Positions 1 to 7,818 of a DNA stretch of 64,000 nt are shown here, in pieces. Source of the DNA: a virus; IMG/VR virus record IMGVR_UViG_3300035698_019747, positions 1 to 64,000 of that record. The stretch is one strand, 5' to 3'. Position 1 is the stretch's first letter. Each line of letters starts with the position of its first letter. A program made the translations under genes and the position numbers. A model generated the notes under the pieces. It saw only the letters and a list, made by a program, of their open reading frames with translations, was not told the DNA's origin and searched no databases.

Positions 1-100
1 GTAAACAATTGAGGTTCTTATCATAAGTTAATACAATAGGTGGTCACCCAATCGTTCGATTGAAATATTCCTCATAATATGTGTTAACTAATGTTTTCAT
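1..100 (-). pseudogene. Left-edge gene fragment with an in-frame TGA
   Basis: Reading leftwards from an ATG at 98-100, the frame encodes MKTLVNTYYEEYFNRTIG, meets TGA at 44-46, and then stays open to the window edge with natural-looking sequence (PPIVLTYDKNLNCL). A TATATTTG promoter box lies 67 bases upstream. It may be a decayed or mis-sequenced gene whose remainder is outside the window, or only an 18-codon open frame. Function is not recognisable. Confidence 0.25.
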
Positions 101-166
101 AATAATAATCTTTTTATATATATAAAAGTTTTACCTCTTTGTTTACGTTATCGTTTAAATTCTTTG

Positions 167-174
167 CAAATATA
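167..174 (-). promoter_or_regulatory. TAnnTTTG promoter box (TATATTTG)
   Basis: Exact match to the Bacteroidota -7 consensus TAnnTTTG, pointing left towards the fragment that starts at position 100. The rest of 101-306 holds no gene that I can see; it is AT-rich spacer. Confidence 0.4.
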
Positions 175-306
175 TGAAAAAAAATCATATATGCAACTAA
201 TATTTAATAAATACTCATTTAATTTAAATGGATGACTCCACACCGGTAACAATTACCTTAGATTAATTATAACACAAAGATAATTAAATAAACTACATAA
301 ATACAT

Positions 307-1257
307 TTATGTGTCGGTATTTATCATTTGCTTAAATATATGTGTCACCATTCCTACCTCCCAACCATTCCCAGTGGCCTTTACAGTTTGGCTTAGGCTT
401 ATCACATCACAATAATTATCGGGTAAATTCATTAACCTACACCTTTCCACTTGTGTATAGTTTCTATATGGAAGTTTTTTATTAAAGGCATCTGGGTATC
501 TACCTATTGGCATTGGTGTTAATACAGTATCTTTTGAAACTGTTGTTAAGCAATTGCTTTTATCTGTGTTAGATGCTCTTACTTCAAGACATTGCGTAAT
601 GGGTATTTCTTTATCATAATCTTGTCGCTTACCTCTATCATCTAATCTTCTACCTAAAATAGTCGCTTTATTTAACCTTCTGCCACGTGTTGCACTAGGT
701 TCAATAAATTCAGTACTTTGTAAAATATCTTTAAGCTTTATTTTTTTATCAGTTGGTTCTGTGATATCAAAATTTGCCCAATAAAGTCTAACTCTATTTT
801 GTGCAGAAGTTAAGGTACTATTCAATTTAACTGGTTTTACACCTAAGTGCTCACTAATAATGTCTTGATATTCTTGTTTCATATCCACATTTTCCAGCAT
901 CCAATATTTAGGCTTTAATTCTTTCAACGCTTTCACAAATTCAAAAAATAATTTACTCCTTGGGTCTTCAAAATTAAGTTGCTTACCACTGAAACTGAAC
1001 CCTTGACATGGACTCCCACCCATTAGTAAATCAATCTTTGGTAATGTTTTAAAGTCAATGTCTAATACGCTGCCAATTTGTTTAGTATTTGGATAATTTG
1101 ATTGCGTTACTTTAATTGTGTGTTTATCAATCTCACTTGCAAAGTAATTATTTATCTTAATGTTCGCATTTTTGAGCGCAACCTGTCCACAACTTATTCC
1201 ATCAAACAATGATAACACGTTAATACCATTATCATTTTTATATATTTTATTATTCAT
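307..1257 (-). CDS. DNA cytosine-5 methyltransferase
   Basis: The protein transfers a methyl group from S-adenosylmethionine to C5 of cytosine in DNA, probably to protect phage DNA from host restriction. Visible family motifs, in order: motif I LFDGISCGQVA (SAM binding), motif IV GGSPCQGFS with the catalytic Cys of PCQ, motif VI ENV, motif VIII QNRVRLY, and a C-terminal GNGWEV block. At about 316 residues it is a compact monofunctional enzyme. An upstream ATG at 1287 would overlap the preceding gene by 22 bases, so the ATG at 1257, 8 bases after that gene's stop, is preferred. No cognate restriction endonuclease is adjacent, so it is best read as an orphan methylase. Target site unknown. Confidence 0.92.
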   Translation of the reverse strand: MNNKIYKNDNGINVLSLFDGISCGQVALKNANIKINNYFASEIDKHTIKVTQSNYPNTKQIGSVLDIDFKTLPKIDLLMGGSPCQGFSFSGKQLNFEDPRSKLFFEFVKALKELKPKYWMLENVDMKQEYQDIISEHLGVKPVKLNSTLTSAQNRVRLYWANFDITEPTDKKIKLKDILQSTEFIEPSATRGRRLNKATILGRRLDDRGKRQDYDKEIPITQCLEVRASNTDKSNCLTTVSKDTVLTPMPIGRYPDAFNKKLPYRNYTQVERCRLMNLPDNYCDVISLSQTVKATGNGWEVGMVTHIFKQMINTDT

Positions 1258-1265
1258 TATTCTAC

Positions 1266-1682
1266 CTATAATACATGATTTTCCCAATAAGCGTCTAAAT
1301 AATCAGGGTTAGTGTAACACTTTAAAGATACCCAACCCTTATTATCAATTTTCTTGAAATGTTGCATATAGGCATCTTCATCCATAAACAATTTAACCCC
1401 ACAACTATCTAAATCGTTAATAATAAACCTACATGTCTTTCTCAACACATCATCAGATAAGCCTTCTAATTCGGTTTCTATACAAAGCCATGGTACAATT
1501 TTATCATCATAGAATAAAAGCTCTGGGTATATAGCATAATATATATTAATACGTTCAGTACTAGTGAGTGTTATTCTTTTCTCAACTATACACTCATCTA
1601 TTAGATTATAACCAATTAACTTTAACTTATTAATTAAATCATTTGCCTCTTTTTCATAATCTTCGTTAATGTCTAATTTCAT
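1266..1682 (-). CDS. Unknown protein, 138 aa
   Basis: Acidic protein without a recognisable domain. It begins MKLDINEDYEKEANDL with a predicted helical N-terminus and contains a Trp/Cys-containing middle (VPWLCIETELEG). It lies directly upstream of the cytosine methyltransferase on the same strand and probably shares its transcript. It starts about 115 bases from the divergent terminase N-half gene, so the two promoters occupy 1683-1796. Confidence 0.6.
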   Translation of the reverse strand: MKLDINEDYEKEANDLINKLKLIGYNLIDECIVEKRITLTSTERINIYYAIYPELLFYDDKIVPWLCIETELEGLSDDVLRKTCRFIINDLDSCGVKLFMDEDAYMQHFKKIDNKGWVSLKCYTNPDYLDAYWENHVL

Positions 1683-1779
1683 ATTTCATATTTGTTTATT
1701 TTATATAGCACAATAAGTAAATGTTGCTTATTATATACGAAAATGATATTTTGTTTAAATAAAAGTTAGTATGCTAACT

Positions 1780-1790
1780 TTTAATATATA
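1780..1790 (+). promoter_or_regulatory. Late-promoter-like motif TTTAATATATA
   Basis: Exact copy of the 11-bp motif that recurs upstream of virion and leader-bearing genes in this window. It ends 6 bases before the ATG of the terminase N-half. The same motif precedes the C-half gene at 26758-26768, so the two halves could be co-expressed although far apart. Confidence 0.5.
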
Positions 1791-1796
1791 TACCAT

Positions 1797-2300
1797 ATGA
1801 ATACAAAGGGAAAGAACAAAATAACATGGGATAGTGGTAGCGTAGCACAAGTTGAAAAAGACATGGATGATGGTTATATATTAAAGGCTGCTGAAATACC
1901 CTTTTTCAAAAAAACAGTAGGTCTTCGAAAATCAGGATTACCATTTAGGTTATCAGAAGAAGAAGTAAATGAATATATGAAGTGTAAAGTGAATATATTC
2001 CACTTTATAGAGTCTTATTGTTTTGTTAAAAGTGAAGATGGTGAGTTTCATAAGATAACATTGCGGGATTATCAATCAGATATAATTGAATTATTTAATA
2101 ATAATAAGCTGAACATATTAATGGCAAGCCGACAGGTAGGTAAATGTGTTGATTTTTTAACAGATGTTGAAATTTATGACACAAAAAAAGAGAGTGAGTA
2201 TAAACTCCCCCTCTTTAAATTATATTTCAAAAATAAATCAAAAAATATATATGACTATATAAAATATGGTATATATTCAATAATTTATAAGTTATCCTAA
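1797..2300 (+). CDS. Terminase large subunit, N-terminal fragment fused to a split-intein N-half
   Basis: Residues 1-116 are the N-terminal part of a phage large terminase (TerL, gp17-like), the motor ATPase that packages DNA into proheads. The region includes LRDYQSDIIELFNNNK and the start of the Walker A loop, MASRQVGK. At C117 the terminase sequence stops exactly after the Walker A lysine and becomes 51 residues of intein N-half (CVDFLTDVEIYD, an intein block A with catalytic Cys1), then ends. The missing Thr of the Walker A motif and the rest of the ATPase and nuclease are encoded at 24507-26753 on the opposite strand behind the complementary C-intein. Trans-splicing would restore SRQVGK-TIISA. 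Its end overlaps the convergent HD gene by 9 bases. Confidence 0.93.
   Translation: MNTKGKNKITWDSGSVAQVEKDMDDGYILKAAEIPFFKKTVGLRKSGLPFRLSEEEVNEYMKCKVNIFHFIESYCFVKSEDGEFHKITLRDYQSDIIELFNNNKLNILMASRQVGKCVDFLTDVEIYDTKKESEYKLPLFKLYFKNKSKNIYDYIKYGIYSIIYKLS
2145..2297 (+). other. Split intein N-fragment (51 residues)
   Basis: It begins with the nucleophile Cys117 of the fragment and carries only block A (CVDFLTDVEIYD) plus about 39 residues. Block B (the usual TxxH region) is absent here and sits in the C-half, so the break lies between blocks A and B. Known families with this atypical early break are the AceL-TerL type split inteins, which also interrupt terminase genes. Confidence 0.88.
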
Positions 2301-2804
2301 TTCAACATCTCTGCCCATAATAGTTCCTAATAAATTCCAAGCTTTTGATAATTCACCCTTAGGGTGAAGTTCATTATGAATACCATACCTAAAAGCTGGG
2401 TATGCATTAATATATTCTTGGAATTTTTCGGGTGTATATTCCCTAGAATGTGTCATGTTAGCACATCTATCACAAAGTTTAACTGCCACTGCTTTCCAAT
2501 TTTCTTTAATTTTAGGATAGGTTTTTAATTTTCTCTCTTCTCCGTCTCTTCCTAGTTCATCGGTTACTGCAAAAACAATCTCTGCAACTTCAACATTAAA
2601 TGCATTTTTGATTTGCTTGTAACTTAGGCTATCATCTTCCATAGAGTCATGTAATATACACCCTATAATAACTGACTCATCAAATCCAAAACCTATTGCA
2701 AATTCTACTACCATTTTGATATGATACATATATGGATATATGTCATATTTTTGATTTATATGTGCTTGCTCAGCAATCATAAATGCTTTTTCAATGTTTG
2801 TCAT
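2292..2804 (-). CDS. SpoT/MESH1-like HD-domain phosphohydrolase
   Basis: This 170-aa single-domain protein resembles the ppGpp hydrolase domain of RelA/SpoT enzymes. Visible metal and nucleotide motifs: H28 in MYHIK, HDSMEDDSLSYKQI (His52-Asp53 and the ED pair at 56-57), AEIVFAVTDE, and VKLCDRCANM near residues 109-117, matching the SpoT pattern KLADRxxN. It could remove the starvation alarmone (p)ppGpp during infection or act on a related nucleotide. It is preceded by a TACCTTTG promoter box at 2827-2834, which suggests early, host-type transcription. Small alarmone hydrolases are the closest family; substrate is inferred only. Confidence 0.8.
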   Translation of the reverse strand: MTNIEKAFMIAEQAHINQKYDIYPYMYHIKMVVEFAIGFGFDESVIIGCILHDSMEDDSLSYKQIKNAFNVEVAEIVFAVTDELGRDGEERKLKTYPKIKENWKAVAVKLCDRCANMTHSREYTPEKFQEYINAYPAFRYGIHNELHPKGELSKAWNLLGTIMGRDVELG

Positions 2805-2826
2805 GTCTATAATATTTAATTTAAAT

Positions 2827-2834
2827 CAAAGGTA
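2827..2834 (-). promoter_or_regulatory. TAnnTTTG promoter box (TACCTTTG)
   Basis: Match to the Bacteroidota -7 consensus, 23 bases upstream of the ATG of the SpoT-like HD gene. Confidence 0.45.
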
Positions 2835-2842
2835 ATGAAAAT

Positions 2843-3985
2843 TTATGGGCGGGGGGTATTATGTCCCTTCTTTTTATTTTCTTTTTTGATGACTTCATAT
2901 TCTTTGTGCCAATATTGACTAACTCTTCTGATTAAACTCTTCTTATATTTGTCTGGTGTACGGTTGAATATATGTATATTAAACCTTCTCTCAAATTCAT
3001 TTATGACATCTTTAAGTGGATTCATAATATCATATACATCATCTTCTTCAGGTGTAAATTCCATTCTACTTAAATTTATATCCTTCATAACTTGTGAAAA
3101 TTTCGCATCTATTTCATGTGGTAGGTTTAGATATTTTTGTGATAATATATCTTGTGCAATGTCTTTTTCTATAGGTGTTACATCATCTGGAGTAGAATCT
3201 TCAATATCTTTCGTTAACTCATCAAAATCATATTGAGTTCGTAACGCATGTCCATTACTTCTCTGAGCATCATAAGCATGTTGTAGTTCATGTAATAAAG
3301 TACTATGCATATTCATATAGATATGAAAATATATATTATTAATTATTGATTTCTCAATATCAGATTCCGTTAAATTAGTGGAAGTCTTAACGCCAGAGAA
3401 ATAACCAGATTTCTCAGATAATATTTCTTTATTTCGCTGGCTTATATTTTTAATAATATCTTGATCATAATATAAATGTATAGTATAATCTGTATAATTA
3501 CCTAGTATATGTACTAGTGTACCCTTTAGACCTTTGCGGGTTTTATTTTTTTCTTTAAATAATAATCGGATATTAACTAGTTTTAAGAAGAAACTCAGCT
3601 CAGTATATTTACTTTTATCTTTTATCAACGGTATCACATTTTCCACATATGGTAAATTAATAAGCATATATTTGGTTTGATCTGCTAGTTTGAATTCTAA
3701 ATCAGCTTTATTGAAAGATTTCTCATATCCAAAAAAGGTCACTGTCCCATTACTATAAGACCCCCTTATTTTAAACACCGCACCGTTTGTGAATCCAGAC
3801 TCTTTGGGAAATCCATTTACTATATAATGCCCTTTAATAATTAAATGATCAGCAGTACTAGCATGCCAATACATATTATAATGCTCTCTATATACTTTCT
3901 TAGCATATGCCCTTATTATATCATCTGTGAGCATTTCCAATTCCTTCTGGGATTTATAGCTTTCAAATAGTTTAACATGATCCAT
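2843..3985 (-). CDS. Zinc metallopeptidase-like protein with capsid-targeting-like leader
   Basis: A 380-aa protein with a zincin signature, LLHELQHAYDAQR (HExxH at 232-236), and a downstream NLPHEIDAKF block (289-296) of the type that supplies a third metal ligand or conserved Glu in such families. The N-terminus MDHVKLFESYKS fits the shared leader found on many proteins here, and LFE|S matches the T4 prohead-protease consensus [LI]xE|[AGS]. The C-terminus is strongly basic. It follows the 547-aa leader-bearing gene and a SprT-like gene in a run of - strand genes. Likely a protease acting on host or virion proteins; the exact peptidase family is not identified. Confidence 0.65.
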   Translation of the reverse strand: MDHVKLFESYKSQKELEMLTDDIIRAYAKKVYREHYNMYWHASTADHLIIKGHYIVNGFPKESGFTNGAVFKIRGSYSNGTVTFFGYEKSFNKADLEFKLADQTKYMLINLPYVENVIPLIKDKSKYTELSFFLKLVNIRLLFKEKNKTRKGLKGTLVHILGNYTDYTIHLYYDQDIIKNISQRNKEILSEKSGYFSGVKTSTNLTESDIEKSIINNIYFHIYMNMHSTLLHELQHAYDAQRSNGHALRTQYDFDELTKDIEDSTPDDVTPIEKDIAQDILSQKYLNLPHEIDAKFSQVMKDINLSRMEFTPEEDDVYDIMNPLKDVINEFERRFNIHIFNRTPDKYKKSLIRRVSQYWHKEYEVIKKENKKKGHNTPRP

Positions 3986-3990
3986 ATATA

Positions 3991-5634
3991 TTATAATTTA
4001 TTTTTTATCTTGCCTATGAATAGTGACTTATCTATTTTAATATCACCCTTTTTGAAGGTTATTTTCATTTTATCATATTTAAAAACATAAAAAAATTTAT
4101 TATTACTAGTTGCTATATAATCAGTTTTTATATCAGATAGTATATTTATGTTTTCAAATACATAGTGAGATCCTTTAAACTTAACATCACTCGATATCTT
4201 ATATAACAAAGAACGGTAAATACCACCCTCTATAAACTTTATAAGTCCGATAGAATTCATATCATCTGTTAGATCTATCTCAACATCAGATATTTCAATA
4301 ACAGTATCTATTCTATCTGCTAGTTCTATAATATCCTTTCTCTGTTTGGATATCTCATTAAGTGAGCGTATAATTTGATTTATTACAATAGACCCTCCAT
4401 CGTTACTTATTTTAAGAAATATTTTATCACTATTTTTATCTAGGAATCTGATAAATCTTCTATATTCTCTTACAAAATCTGGTGTTTTAGTAACCCCTAT
4501 TTTTTTAAATTTAAAAAAGGATATTGTACTTTTTCTAGAATATAGTACATCATTTATATTATTAACCAATATAGTAAACGTTAGTGTATCATTTACTAAT
4601 TTATTTAATATACTTATATTTGACTTCTCCCAATCTAAATCTATTATACCCACCGAATCGTCCCATTTACCCCTTGGGCTATAAACCCCTTTAAGTATAG
4701 TTTTCATGTTCCTATGGTGCTTATTGAGAAACACGGTATCTAAAAACCAATGTTTAGTATCATTTAATGTTAATTTATTAGGTAAATTAAGATAAGATGT
4801 TTCTTCATTTAATTCATCTAAGAAGTTACTTAACATTTTAACTTTCTTAGGGTCATCTTTAACTCGCTTAATCTTATCACTTACTTCTTGTTCAATTGTC
4901 ATATCCTTAGGTAATATCTCAATTATATCTTTTTTATCTACCTCAAAATGCTGTCCATCATATTTACTAGTCAATCTTATAAAGTTATTATCTCTCAAAT
5001 TATCTTGATTATGTGAGAAAAACGCTATATTTTCTTCATCACTATCCTTATAATACCTAACCTCATCACCTGGTGATAATGCTCCCTCATCAAAACCTCT
5101 GTTCTCCACATCAGACATATCAAAAACAGTTTCTGGGTTTATTTCAATAACTCTTTTCAAAACCTCTTTTTTAATATCATCAATAAAAACAACCACATTT
5201 TCTCGTATATCATCTATATCATCTGGTTTAAAACAATCATAGAAATCTTGTGACACACTCTTAGTGAAATATACACTACCTTTAGAAAATATATCACTAC
5301 ACAATCTAAATATAGGGGCATAATTTTCCTCTTCAATAGATATTTTATAAAAAGTATCTTTCATCATAGATGTATTTATAAGGAATTCTTTCCAAAACTT
5401 ACGGATAACATCCTCATCACTACATAGTTTCACTTCCTCTATTAATGAATCAAAAGCACCTGTTAAGTATTCTATAATTGTTTTGTGTACTCTATCAGGA
5501 TCACTTTTATGATTATATTCTTCCCTTAATTCATCAATCATTTCTTCTATCTGATTGTTAAATGAATCCATTAAATATTGAAGAGAATTACACCATGTCT
5601 TTCTTTTTTTTTCGAGCCAGTTTAAGTATTTCAT
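3991..5634 (-). CDS. Unknown 547-aa protein with MKYLNWLE leader
   Basis: No domain recognised. It begins MKYLNWLEKKRKTW, similar to the short leader on neighbouring genes, then has a helical first 200 residues rich in Asp/Glu and Lys, a short loop region (ALSPGDEVRYY, typical of a small beta-barrel turn), and a mixed C-terminal half ending in basic residues. It sits 5 bases upstream of the metallopeptidase gene and likely shares its transcript. The leader and context suggest a virion-associated protein; this is inference. Confidence 0.6.
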   Translation of the reverse strand: MKYLNWLEKKRKTWCNSLQYLMDSFNNQIEEMIDELREEYNHKSDPDRVHKTIIEYLTGAFDSLIEEVKLCSDEDVIRKFWKEFLINTSMMKDTFYKISIEEENYAPIFRLCSDIFSKGSVYFTKSVSQDFYDCFKPDDIDDIRENVVVFIDDIKKEVLKRVIEINPETVFDMSDVENRGFDEGALSPGDEVRYYKDSDEENIAFFSHNQDNLRDNNFIRLTSKYDGQHFEVDKKDIIEILPKDMTIEQEVSDKIKRVKDDPKKVKMLSNFLDELNEETSYLNLPNKLTLNDTKHWFLDTVFLNKHHRNMKTILKGVYSPRGKWDDSVGIIDLDWEKSNISILNKLVNDTLTFTILVNNINDVLYSRKSTISFFKFKKIGVTKTPDFVREYRRFIRFLDKNSDKIFLKISNDGGSIVINQIIRSLNEISKQRKDIIELADRIDTVIEISDVEIDLTDDMNSIGLIKFIEGGIYRSLLYKISSDVKFKGSHYVFENINILSDIKTDYIATSNNKFFYVFKYDKMKITFKKGDIKIDKSLFIGKIKNKL

Positions 5635-5668
5635 GTACTATATATTATTTTATTATATTAGGTATGTA

Positions 5669-6370
5669 TTATATATCAATACCTGTTATTTTTTTACTAT
5701 CATTCATAAGTGTATTAAATGCCACATCATCTATTTTATAGGTAGTTAGCTCCTTATTTGTTGACATTTTTTTGAATTTATTAACCACACCATTCTCAGT
5801 ACTTCTTACTTCAATAGATACCTTGCCCTTATTATTCTGTTTTATTATCTCGATAATATTCTTATAATCAGTCTGTTCTGGGTTAAATTTAGCTATTTCA
5901 AAATTCTTATCACCCCTTTTAATCATAATAAATCCTAACGCTTTATCTAAATCTGGGTTTAGGAATTTAAGGTGTGACATAGGTTGTTTAACTAATATCT
6001 GAATTCCCCATTTACTTTTCTTATTTACCTCTGCTGCTTTATCCGTAAATTGTTTAGCATGTCCAGCACTCTTTTTATATTGAACTTCCCACACATGTAT
6101 CATTTCATGTGCTAATACCGACAATGTTTCTTCCTTAGTTAATTTAAATTGTCTAGATACTCCCAAGTACTCTATTTTACTTGACTTCTTATCGTATTTA
6201 ACAACTCCTAATTCTGTCTTAGATTGTGTCCACCTAAGTTCAACTTTCTTTAGTTTCCCACCAAAATATTGAGTATTTATTTTGTCATACCAAGACTGTA
6301 AATTAAAGTTTTTAAAATCAACAAAACTGTTCTTTCTTTCAAAAATTATATATTTCTTTAGATATTTCAT
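5669..6370 (-). CDS. SprT-like zinc metalloprotease
   Basis: A 233-aa protein with the SprT-like arrangement: an N-terminal segment WYDKINTQYFGGKL (typical of the helix before the zincin core), strand-turn sequence VELRW and LGVVKYD, then SVLAHEMIHVWEVQ (HExxH at 88-92) followed by H104 in AGHAKQF as third zinc ligand. SprT-like domains (Spartan, SprT) cleave DNA-bound or other proteins. The first residues, MKYLKKYIIFERKNS, resemble the shared leader. A TTTAATATATA motif at 6392-6402 lies 22 bases upstream. Residues 110-233 form an extra C-terminal region of unknown role. Confidence 0.85.
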   Translation of the reverse strand: MKYLKKYIIFERKNSFVDFKNFNLQSWYDKINTQYFGGKLKKVELRWTQSKTELGVVKYDKKSSKIEYLGVSRQFKLTKEETLSVLAHEMIHVWEVQYKKSAGHAKQFTDKAAEVNKKSKWGIQILVKQPMSHLKFLNPDLDKALGFIMIKRGDKNFEIAKFNPEQTDYKNIIEIIKQNNKGKVSIEVRSTENGVVNKFKKMSTNKELTTYKIDDVAFNTLMNDSKKITGIDI

Positions 6371-6380
6371 ATTTAATAAG

Positions 6381-6388
6381 TATATTTG
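6381..6388 (+). promoter_or_regulatory. TAnnTTTG promoter box (TATATTTG)
   Basis: Host-type -7 box, 24 bases upstream of the ATG of the 2H phosphoesterase gene at 6412. Confidence 0.45.
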
Positions 6389-6391
6389 CAG

Positions 6392-6402
6392 TATATATTA
6401 AA
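6392..6402 (-). promoter_or_regulatory. Late-promoter-like motif TTTAATATATA
   Basis: Exact copy of the recurring 11-bp motif on the - strand, 22 bases upstream of the SprT-like gene. It lies 4 bases from an oppositely directed TAnnTTTG box, so this short gap appears to hold a divergent pair of two promoter classes. Confidence 0.5.
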
Positions 6403-6411
6403 TATTTTGAT

Positions 6412-6918
6412 ATGGATATACACAGTATGGGTAAATTAATATTTAACCCAAAAAATCATACCAAGAAGCATGAGAAACAATCTACATGGAAGAAATCCGC
6501 TATTATAATGGTTGATGATGATACCTCTTTATACTATAGAAGTATCATAGAAAAACGTTATCCATTAATACAAGGTGTGGGGGGTGATATAAATTGGATG
6601 AACCCACCATTGAGAGGTACACATGTTACTATAATCAATGATAAATTTGAAGATTTAGATAAATGGAATAAATTAAAAGAGATGTTCAATAATAAACCAA
6701 TAGATTTCTCTTTTAATTGGGGTGGTCTTAGGAATAATGGGAAACACATATACTTTAAAGTAGATTGTCAGAATGGGCAAAGTATAAGAGATATTATGGG
6801 ATTGGGTAATCCTTATTTCGGGTTCCACTTAACTATCGGACTAGTTCCCAAAGAAAGTAATATAAAAAGTGAGCACTTAGAGCAAGTAAGAAAATATATG
6901 TTAAAATATAAACAATGA
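6412..6918 (+). CDS. 2H phosphoesterase, Acb1-like candidate
   Basis: The 168-aa protein carries the two HxT motifs that define the 2H phosphoesterase superfamily: H71-V-T73 in RGTHVTII and H139-L-T141 in FGFHLTIGLV. Family members open or hydrolyse 2',3'- and cyclic-nucleotide phosphodiesters. Length and motif spacing (68 residues) are close to the T4 anti-CBASS protein Acb1 (about 150 residues, two HxT motifs about 69 apart), which destroys cyclic oligonucleotide immune signals. The promoter is of host type, consistent with early expression. RNA-repair or tRNA-processing roles (LigT-like) are alternatives. Its TGA overlaps the next ATG. Confidence 0.75.
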   Translation: MDIHSMGKLIFNPKNHTKKHEKQSTWKKSAIIMVDDDTSLYYRSIIEKRYPLIQGVGGDINWMNPPLRGTHVTIINDKFEDLDKWNKLKEMFNNKPIDFSFNWGGLRNNGKHIYFKVDCQNGQSIRDIMGLGNPYFGFHLTIGLVPKESNIKSEHLEQVRKYMLKYKQ

Positions 6919-7064
6919 ATGAAATATTAGAAAACTTAATATGGTTAATTTTATTATCCCCTTGGATAGTACTATCCATACTATTTGTAATAGTATCCAT
7001 GGGATTTCTATTGGTAATAAGTCACCAACTATATAAGTCTATTATACGCGATAGAAACAAATAA
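6915..7064 (+). CDS. Small membrane protein, 49 aa
   Basis: Starts within the stop of the 2H gene (ATGA overlap), so it is translationally coupled. It encodes one long hydrophobic segment (roughly residues 7-38, with a Pro-Trp break) and a basic tail, SHQLYKSIIRDRNK, giving a single-pass or hairpin inner-membrane protein. Function unknown. Confidence 0.6.
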   Translation: MNEILENLIWLILLSPWIVLSILFVIVSMGFLLVISHQLYKSIIRDRNK

Positions 7065-7074
7065 ATATATTTAT

Positions 7075-7761
7075 ATGAAAGAAATTAAATGTACTAGCTG
7101 CGGATCTACCGATATTATGGTTAGAAAAGTTGAATTAAACGCTGAATTATCTAAGAAGGATATAAAAAGATTAAAGAAGTATCTAAACGATGACATAGAT
7201 GATATTATAATAGAATGTCATGGTGATTGTGAGGATGAAGTAAGTGTTATATTTAAGCACGAATCAAAGGAATTAAAGGATGTTTATGATATCTTAAATA
7301 CATTAGTGGGAAATAATATATCAAATGATATCATTACTGTTTTAAGTACAAATGATGTAGAGGGTATTAAAAAGTATATAGAGAAATTTATTACAGAGGG
7401 AATAAGCCTTGATTCATCATTAAGTGATATTGATTCAGAAGAATATGATAAGGAGGAGGGATGTTTTTGTTGGCCCATATTAATATACGCCATTGATGAG
7501 AATGCACATAAAGTTGCTATTGAACTAATAAAGGCGGGTGCTAATCCCAATATAACAATCCCGTGGACTGGTTTGACACCATTGATGAAATTGTGTGCAC
7601 AGCGAGGCAAAAGTGATGAGAAATTAGAACTAACTAAAGTATTATTAGATTTTGGTGCTGACTTATCTATAACAGATGATGATGGGCGTGATGTATTTAG
7701 ATGGCTAAAAAATTGGGGTGGAAGAAGTAAAAAAATGGCAAAATTAATTGATAATTATTAA
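7075..7761 (+). CDS. Ankyrin-repeat protein with N-terminal Cys motif
   Basis: Residues 1-60 hold a zinc-ribbon-like pattern, CTSCGS followed by CHGDCED. Residues about 90-228 contain ankyrin-type repeats, the clearest being AIDENAHKVAIELIKAGANPN, GLTPLMKLCAQRG with ELTKVLLDFGADLS, and a capping GRDVFRWL. Ankyrin repeats mediate protein binding, so this may bind a host protein. It ends just before a bidirectional terminator shared with nrdB. A second ankyrin protein lies at 34682-35245. Confidence 0.8.
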   Translation: MKEIKCTSCGSTDIMVRKVELNAELSKKDIKRLKKYLNDDIDDIIIECHGDCEDEVSVIFKHESKELKDVYDILNTLVGNNISNDIITVLSTNDVEGIKKYIEKFITEGISLDSSLSDIDSEEYDKEEGCFCWPILIYAIDENAHKVAIELIKAGANPNITIPWTGLTPLMKLCAQRGKSDEKLELTKVLLDFGADLSITDDDGRDVFRWLKNWGGRSKKMAKLIDNY

Positions 7762-7764
7762 AAT

Positions 7765-7803
7765 AAAAATCCCCATCTGAAAATTATCAAATGGGGATTT
7801 TTT
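7765..7803. terminator. Bidirectional rho-independent terminator
   Basis: Inverted repeat AAATCCCCAT / ATGGGGATTT around a short AT loop, flanked by A and T tracts, placed between the convergent ankyrin and nrdB genes. Confidence 0.85.
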
Positions 7804-7818
7804 ATGCTATAAAACAAT

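Noticed and set aside
1797-2300. Terminase N-half as a truncated pseudogene
   Set aside because: The break falls exactly after the Walker A lysine, the following residues look like an intein start, and the matching C-intein plus the missing Thr occur at 24507-26753.
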